Shown here piece by piece: positions 5,875-8,242 of a stretch of DNA of 8,242 nt (position 1 is the first letter of the stretch; every line of letters starts with the position of its first letter). The notes beneath the pieces were generated by a model. It searched no databases, was not told the origin of the DNA, and worked only from the letters and a program-made list of their open reading frames with translations. The stretch is from contig NZ_JBBMFF010000111.1 of the NCBI RefSeq assembly GCF_040096185.1, positions 1 through 8,242 of the forward strand, given 5' to 3'. The DNA is from JAZOXB01 sp040096185. GTDB lineage: Bacteria > Bacillota > Clostridia > Oscillospirales > Oscillospiraceae. Position numbers and translations under genes: made by a program.

Positions 5875-6830
5875 CTCAGATCACGCTTGATCTCTTTTGC
5901 CAGACGTTCTATGTCGGAAAAGGCGGAAATGTTGGAGATTTGTTCCTTATAAAATCCGCTGTGCGGCACGCCGCGCAGGTACCATGCAAAATGCTTGCGC
6001 GCCTCGAGGCAGGCAATATGCTCGCCTTTGTCCTCGAGCGCCAGTGCGAATTGCTGCAGGGCCGTGTCCACGCGGTCGGCGAGCGGCGGCAGCTCCGGGG
6101 GTGTCTTGCCGCGCAGGGCAGCGCGCAGCCGTTCGAACAGCCACGGGTCGCCGAAGGCGGCGCGTCCCGCCATGAAGAGCGAAGCGCCGCTGTGCGCCCG
6201 GCAGCGCAGCAGCTGCTCGGGGTCGGAGATATCGCCGTTTGCGATAACGGGGATGGAGACGGCGCGCACGACCTCGCCGATGGCGTCCCAGTCTGCGCGG
6301 CCGGAATAGAGCATGGCCTTCGTGCGGCCGTGGACCGTGATGGCGGCTGCACCGTTTTCCTCCGCCGCGCGGGCCAACGCGACGGCGCTCGGGCAGCTCC
6401 GGTCCCAGCCAAGGCGGGTCTTTACGGTCACGGGGACGGAAACGGCGTCCGCCACGGCGCGGATGATGCGCCCGGCCAGCGGGATGTCGCGCATGAGGGC
6501 GCTGCCGTCGCCGTTGTTGGCGATCTTCGGCATGGGGCAGCCCATATTGATGTCCAGAAAGTCGCACCCGCTGATGCCGGCGGCGATCTGCGCGGCCTCG
6601 GCCATCATGGCCGGGTCGTTGCCGAAGATCTGCGCGCCGCACAGCGAGCCCTCGTTCCGGCGGAGCAGGCCGCGGCTCTTGCGGTCCTGATAGACGAGCG
6701 CGCGGGAGGAAACCATCTCCGTTACGGTCACGTCCGCGCCATGCTGCGCGCAGACCGTGCGGAAGGCGTAGTCCGTTACGCCGGCCATCGGTGCGAGGAA
6801 AAGCGGCGTATCGCCGGAAAACAGCTGCAT
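5871..6830 (-). CDS. dus: tRNA-dihydrouridine synthase, DusB/NifR3-like
   Basis: This FMN-dependent cytoplasmic enzyme reduces uridine to dihydrouridine in tRNA. The 319 residues match the family. The TIM-barrel motifs are in order: LAPMAGVTDYAFR (12-24), TEMVSSRAL (37-45), DINMGCPMPKI with catalytic C98, VKTRLGW with K137, ITVHGRT with H167 and R169, IPVIANGDI, and the phosphate-binding FMAGRAAFGDPW near 219-230. The start at 6830 has AGGAGG nine bases before it and begins just ahead of the first conserved strand. The frame is open to 6935, but that extension crosses the terminator and promoter region. The stop codon overlaps the sigma factor start. Genes of this type are often placed beside unrelated genes, so the link to the sigma factor may be positional only. 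Confidence 0.95.
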   Translation of the reverse strand: MQLFSGDTPLFLAPMAGVTDYAFRTVCAQHGADVTVTEMVSSRALVYQDRKSRGLLRRNEGSLCGAQIFGNDPAMMAEAAQIAAGISGCDFLDINMGCPMPKIANNGDGSALMRDIPLAGRIIRAVADAVSVPVTVKTRLGWDRSCPSAVALARAAEENGAAAITVHGRTKAMLYSGRADWDAIGEVVRAVSIPVIANGDISDPEQLLRCRAHSGASLFMAGRAAFGDPWLFERLRAALRGKTPPELPPLADRVDTALQQFALALEDKGEHIACLEARKHFAWYLRGVPHSGFYKEQISNISAFSDIERLAKEIKRDLR

Positions 6831-6852
6831 GGGTCCATCCCTCCTGACCCAT

Positions 6853-6881
6853 ACTGTACCATAAAGCGCGAAAAAAAGCAA
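6853..6881 (-). promoter_or_regulatory. Candidate housekeeping promoter for dus operon
   Basis: On the minus strand TTGCTT (6881-6876) and TACAGT (6858-6853) are 17 bases apart, a plausible -35/-10 pair matching three and four of six consensus bases. Transcription would start close to the AGGAGG of dus, giving an unusually short leader. The -35 box shares bases with the T-run of the upstream terminator. Read-through from the 86-aa gene is the alternative. Confidence 0.4.
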
Positions 6882-6913
6882 CTCTGCCCGTTCGTCTTTT
6901 TGAGCGGGCGGAG
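6871..6913 (-). terminator. Intrinsic terminator of the 86-aa membrane protein gene
   Basis: On the minus strand CTCCGCCCGCTC (6913-6902) pairs with GAACGGGCAGAG (6893-6882) in a 12-bp stem with two mismatches around an eight-base loop. TTGCTTTTTTT follows at once (6881-6871). The layout is that of a rho-independent terminator. It ends transcription ahead of dus, and its T-run overlaps the proposed dus -35 box. Confidence 0.7.
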
Positions 6914-6922
6914 AAGCCCCGG

Positions 6923-6966
6923 GGCAGTACCGCATGATTCGGTTAAGGCCAAAATACGGTGCTGCC
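6923..6966. repeat. 10-bp inverted repeat abutting the 86-aa gene stop codon
   Basis: GGCAGTACCG (6923-6932) and CGGTGCTGCC (6957-6966) pair over ten positions, one of them a T-G wobble on the plus strand, around a 24-base loop. The right arm touches the stop codon at 6967. No T-run follows; it lies just before the terminator hairpin, so the mRNA end would carry two stem-loops in a row. Confidence 0.6.
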
Positions 6967-7227
6967 TTAGAAGATCAGCACGCAGGAGAGCCACGCCAGC
7001 CCCACAGATGCCGCTCCCATCGCGGCGTACAGGAGAGCCGGGATGCGGCGGCGCGGTCGTGCGGACGGCGGTGCGGCGGCAAGGCGGCGGGCCTCCTCCA
7101 GGAGGGCCTGCTCCGTCACACCGTGCTGCTCGAGCGCCTCCTCGCGCAGCAGAAAAATAGCCTGCTCAAACAGGTCGGACTCCTGCGGCCGCACCACGAG
7201 GACCTGCCGCGTCGTTCCCTTGACCAT
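6967..7227 (-). CDS. Small single-pass membrane protein of unknown function
   Basis: The 86-residue product has a conserved-looking soluble part (about 1-50, with VVRPQESDLFEQAIFLLREE and GVTEQALLEEARRLA), an Arg/Pro-rich linker (53-63) and one C-terminal membrane helix (about 63-86), which suggests a tail-anchored protein facing the cytoplasm. The ATG has GGGAGGG six bases before it. I recall small clostridial proteins with a similar FEQAIF...RED core that carry the database name 'translation initiation factor 2'; nothing in the sequence supports that function, and the recollection is unverified. A 15-base palindrome lies in its leader and a terminator follows it. It faces away from the lipoprotein gene, so the two have separate promoters in 7228-7465. 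Confidence 0.8.
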   Translation of the reverse strand: MVKGTTRQVLVVRPQESDLFEQAIFLLREEALEQHGVTEQALLEEARRLAAAPPSARPRRRIPALLYAAMGAASVGLAWLSCVLIF

Positions 7228-7244
7228 TACGCTCCCTCCCTTAG

Positions 7245-7259
7245 CCGGACATTGTCCGG
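7245..7259. promoter_or_regulatory. 15-base perfect palindrome, possible operator
   Basis: CCGGAC-ATT-GTCCGG is a perfect inverted repeat 17 bases before the ATG of the 86-aa gene, between its ribosome site and the likely promoter region. The size fits a dimeric repressor site; it could also be a small mRNA hairpin close to the ribosome site. No regulator for it is encoded in the window. Confidence 0.45.
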
Positions 7260-7308
7260 TATCTGGAGAGATTCTACCCGCCCGAAGTGGGTCATAAACG
7301 GCTGTCGA

Positions 7309-7370
7309 TAAAAAATTTTTATAAAAAATTTGAAAAAAGTGTCAGGAATCCGTTTCTGGTGAAATATAGG
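7309..7370 (+). promoter_or_regulatory. AT-rich promoter region of the lipoprotein gene, possibly ECF-type
   Basis: A run of A and T bases (7309-7338) stands out in GC-rich sequence and looks like an UP element. It is followed by TGTCAGG (7340-7346) and GAAATATAGG (7361-7370). I see no good housekeeping pair: TTGAAA at 7330 has no -10 box at the right distance. The TGTCA-type box followed by a short AT box resembles promoters I associate with ECF sigma genes in these Clostridia, but I cannot assign it firmly. The leader to the start codon is about 95 bases with no clear ORF. Confidence 0.35.
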
Positions 7371-7465
7371 AGTGAAGGGAGGCCGCAGCAGAGCGGAATA
7401 GTCTGCAGGAAAGAACAACTTCGCAGGAAGAAGCATTTATGAATTGAAAGAAAGGACAGATTATC

Positions 7466-8029
7466 ATGAAAGGAAAACGATTTCTTCTGCTTTTGCTCGT
7501 TTTCGCATTATCAGTCTCTTTGCTTGGCTGTGGAGAAATGTCTGACGCAGAGGTGCAGCTGCGATACGGCCTGAGGATGTTCTTCAATCGGTTTAATTTC
7601 TTCCGGCCAACCAGTTTTTACGGTTTTTCTGGAGATAATCTGGATGATCTGGAATGGGGTGCGGAGCAGCTCAGGGCCGGCATGGAGGAAAACACGGCCC
7701 TGCTTCAGAAATACCCAAACGCCTATGCGTCCCTTCAGCTGCTGGTTCAGATCCCGACTGTACTGAGATCCCTGTACGAGGCAGCAGGGACGGAAAAGCT
7801 TACCTTTGGCGACCTCCCCCCCGCGTTGCAGGCATGCCTGTACGATGTGGACATCCTGCTGTATCCGTGCCTGTTTGCCTGGACCGAAAGTGACGGCTCT
7901 TCCGTGATGGGCCTGTTTGCCCTGATGGAGTCCTCGGGCAGCGCGATCAATTTCATGGATCGCACTGTCGTCTCCCGCCAGGGAATCGAGTGGCCGGAGC
8001 CGGTAGACTGGACACCGCCGGATGTTTGA
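7466..8029 (+). CDS. Putative lipoprotein of unknown function
   Basis: The 187-residue protein has a lipoprotein signal: positive residues at 2-5, a hydrophobic core (6-18) and the lipobox L19-L20-G21-C22, so the mature protein should be lipid-anchored on the outer face of the membrane at C22. The mature part starts with an aromatic-rich stretch (FFNRFNFFRPTSFYGF, 39-54), then a predicted helical region (about 58-107), and has two cysteines, C124 and C135. I do not recognise a domain. AAAGGA lies nine bases before the ATG. The gene stands alone: it diverges from the 86-aa gene and is followed by a hairpin. Its base composition looks less GC-rich than the neighbouring genes, which may mean recent acquisition. 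A role as a target of the nearby ECF sigma factor is only a guess. Confidence 0.8.
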   Translation: MKGKRFLLLLLVFALSVSLLGCGEMSDAEVQLRYGLRMFFNRFNFFRPTSFYGFSGDNLDDLEWGAEQLRAGMEENTALLQKYPNAYASLQLLVQIPTVLRSLYEAAGTEKLTFGDLPPALQACLYDVDILLYPCLFAWTESDGSSVMGLFALMESSGSAINFMDRTVVSRQGIEWPEPVDWTPPDV

Positions 8030-8043
8030 TCCCGGTACATAGC

Positions 8044-8079
8044 AAAAAGCTGCTGCAGAGCGCTCGCTCTGCAGCAGCT
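8044..8079 (-). terminator. Strong hairpin after the lipoprotein gene, terminator-like on the minus strand
   Basis: AGCTGCTGCAGAG (8048-8060) pairs perfectly with CTCTGCAGCAGCT (8067-8079) around a six-base loop. On the minus strand the stem is followed by a T-run (complement of 8044-8048), the form of an intrinsic terminator for a gene entering from the right. On the plus strand no T-run follows, so it would end the lipoprotein transcript less well, though it may protect its end. Confidence 0.65.
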
Positions 8080-8090
8080 CAGACTGTCGG

Positions 8091-8114
8091 AAAACCTATT
8101 CAGGCAAAGGTTTT
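8091..8114. repeat. Short inverted repeat, right-end hairpin cluster
   Basis: AAAACCT (8091-8097) pairs with AGGTTTT (8108-8114) around a ten-base loop. It is the second of four stem-loops within 160 bases. No gene is seen nearby. Confidence 0.5.
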
Positions 8115-8138
8115 GGAGGGAGGAAAAGCCTCGCAGAG

Positions 8139-8158
8139 TTTGCGCCCGCAGGCGCAAA
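8139..8158. repeat. TTTGCGCC-CGCA-GGCGCAAA hairpin repeat
   Basis: This perfect eight-base inverted repeat has a four-base loop. With the preceding GAGGGAGGAAAAGCCTCGCA it resembles a dispersed intergenic repeat I recall from related genomes. Only one copy lies in this window, so its repeat nature is from memory. Confidence 0.6.
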
Positions 8159-8171
8159 GAAGATGGGAATC

Positions 8172-8204
8172 ATTTTCTCCGGCGGCGTGTACGTCGGAGA
8201 AAAT
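8172..8204. repeat. ATTTTCTCCG...CGGAGAAAAT inverted repeat
   Basis: A perfect ten-base inverted repeat with a 13-base loop lies between the GGCGCAAA hairpin and the window edge. Neither strand has a T-run beyond the stem's own TTTT. A short frame starts at 8163 and runs off the window, but it has no ribosome site and lies across this repeat, so I do not call it a gene. I see nothing else in 8205-8242. Confidence 0.6.
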
Positions 8205-8242
8205 ACCGCTCGGCTCGCAAACGTGCGAAGGGTGCGCCGCAG

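Noticed and set aside
6831..6935. N-terminal extension of Dus
   Set aside because: It runs across the terminator and promoter sequences, while AGGAGG at 6840-6845 fits the ATG at 6830.
5940..7160. Plus-strand open frame of 406 codons opposite dus
   Set aside because: It is a shadow frame that crosses dus, the intergenic hairpins and the 86-aa gene.
7747..8157. Minus-strand frame of 136 codons opposite the lipoprotein end
   Set aside because: It crosses the terminator hairpin and the right-end repeats and has no ribosome site or motif.
8163..8242. Frame starting at an ATG and running off the right edge
   Set aside because: It has no ribosome site, is only 26 codons long in the window and lies over an inverted repeat. 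More sequence would decide.

Overview
The window looks like a piece of chromosome from a GC-rich, gut-dwelling member of the Clostridia, probably Oscillospiraceae or a close relative. The grounds are strong AGGAGG ribosome binding sites, GC-rich coding sequence, a bile salt hydrolase, an ECF sigma factor with a zinc-finger anti-sigma factor, and dense intergenic palindromic repeats of types I associate with these genomes. The assignment is inference; there is no rRNA or other marker here.

Layout. 1-392 is a gene-free repeat cluster. 393-1748 (+) is an RlmD-type 23S rRNA uracil-5-methyltransferase. 1749-2327 is a second, larger repeat cluster between the convergent ends of rlmD and the next gene. 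From 6830 down to 2328 five genes run on the minus strand: a tRNA-dihydrouridine synthase (6830-5871), an ECF sigma factor (5874-5248), its membrane-bound zinc-finger anti-sigma factor (5258-4497), a choloylglycine/bile salt hydrolase (4438-3449) and a membrane-anchored metallophosphoesterase (3452-2328). Three of the four junctions overlap (GTGA, 11 bases, ATGA), which suggests translational coupling. The fourth (4439-4496) carries a hairpin that may separate the sigma/anti-sigma pair from the hydrolase pair. Upstream are an 86-aa single-pass membrane protein (7227-6967, minus) with a terminator behind it and, diverging from it, a putative lipoprotein of unknown function (7466-8029, +). The right end (8030-8242) holds four hairpins and no convincing gene.

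How the genes may work together. The sigma and anti-sigma factors form a standard envelope-signal switch: the anti-sigma holds the sigma factor at the membrane until its external domain senses something. Sitting in line with a bile salt hydrolase and a membrane phosphoesterase, the switch could connect bile or envelope stress to bile-acid processing; that is a hypothesis from gene order only. RlmD and Dus are housekeeping RNA-modification enzymes and probably bystanders.

I see no clear new biological system. The points most worth a second look are the modular repeat clusters around rlmD, with opposed 20-bp perfect palindromes on either side of it; the dus-sigma-anti-sigma-hydrolase-phosphoesterase order; and the orphan lipoprotein behind an AT-rich, possibly ECF-type promoter.
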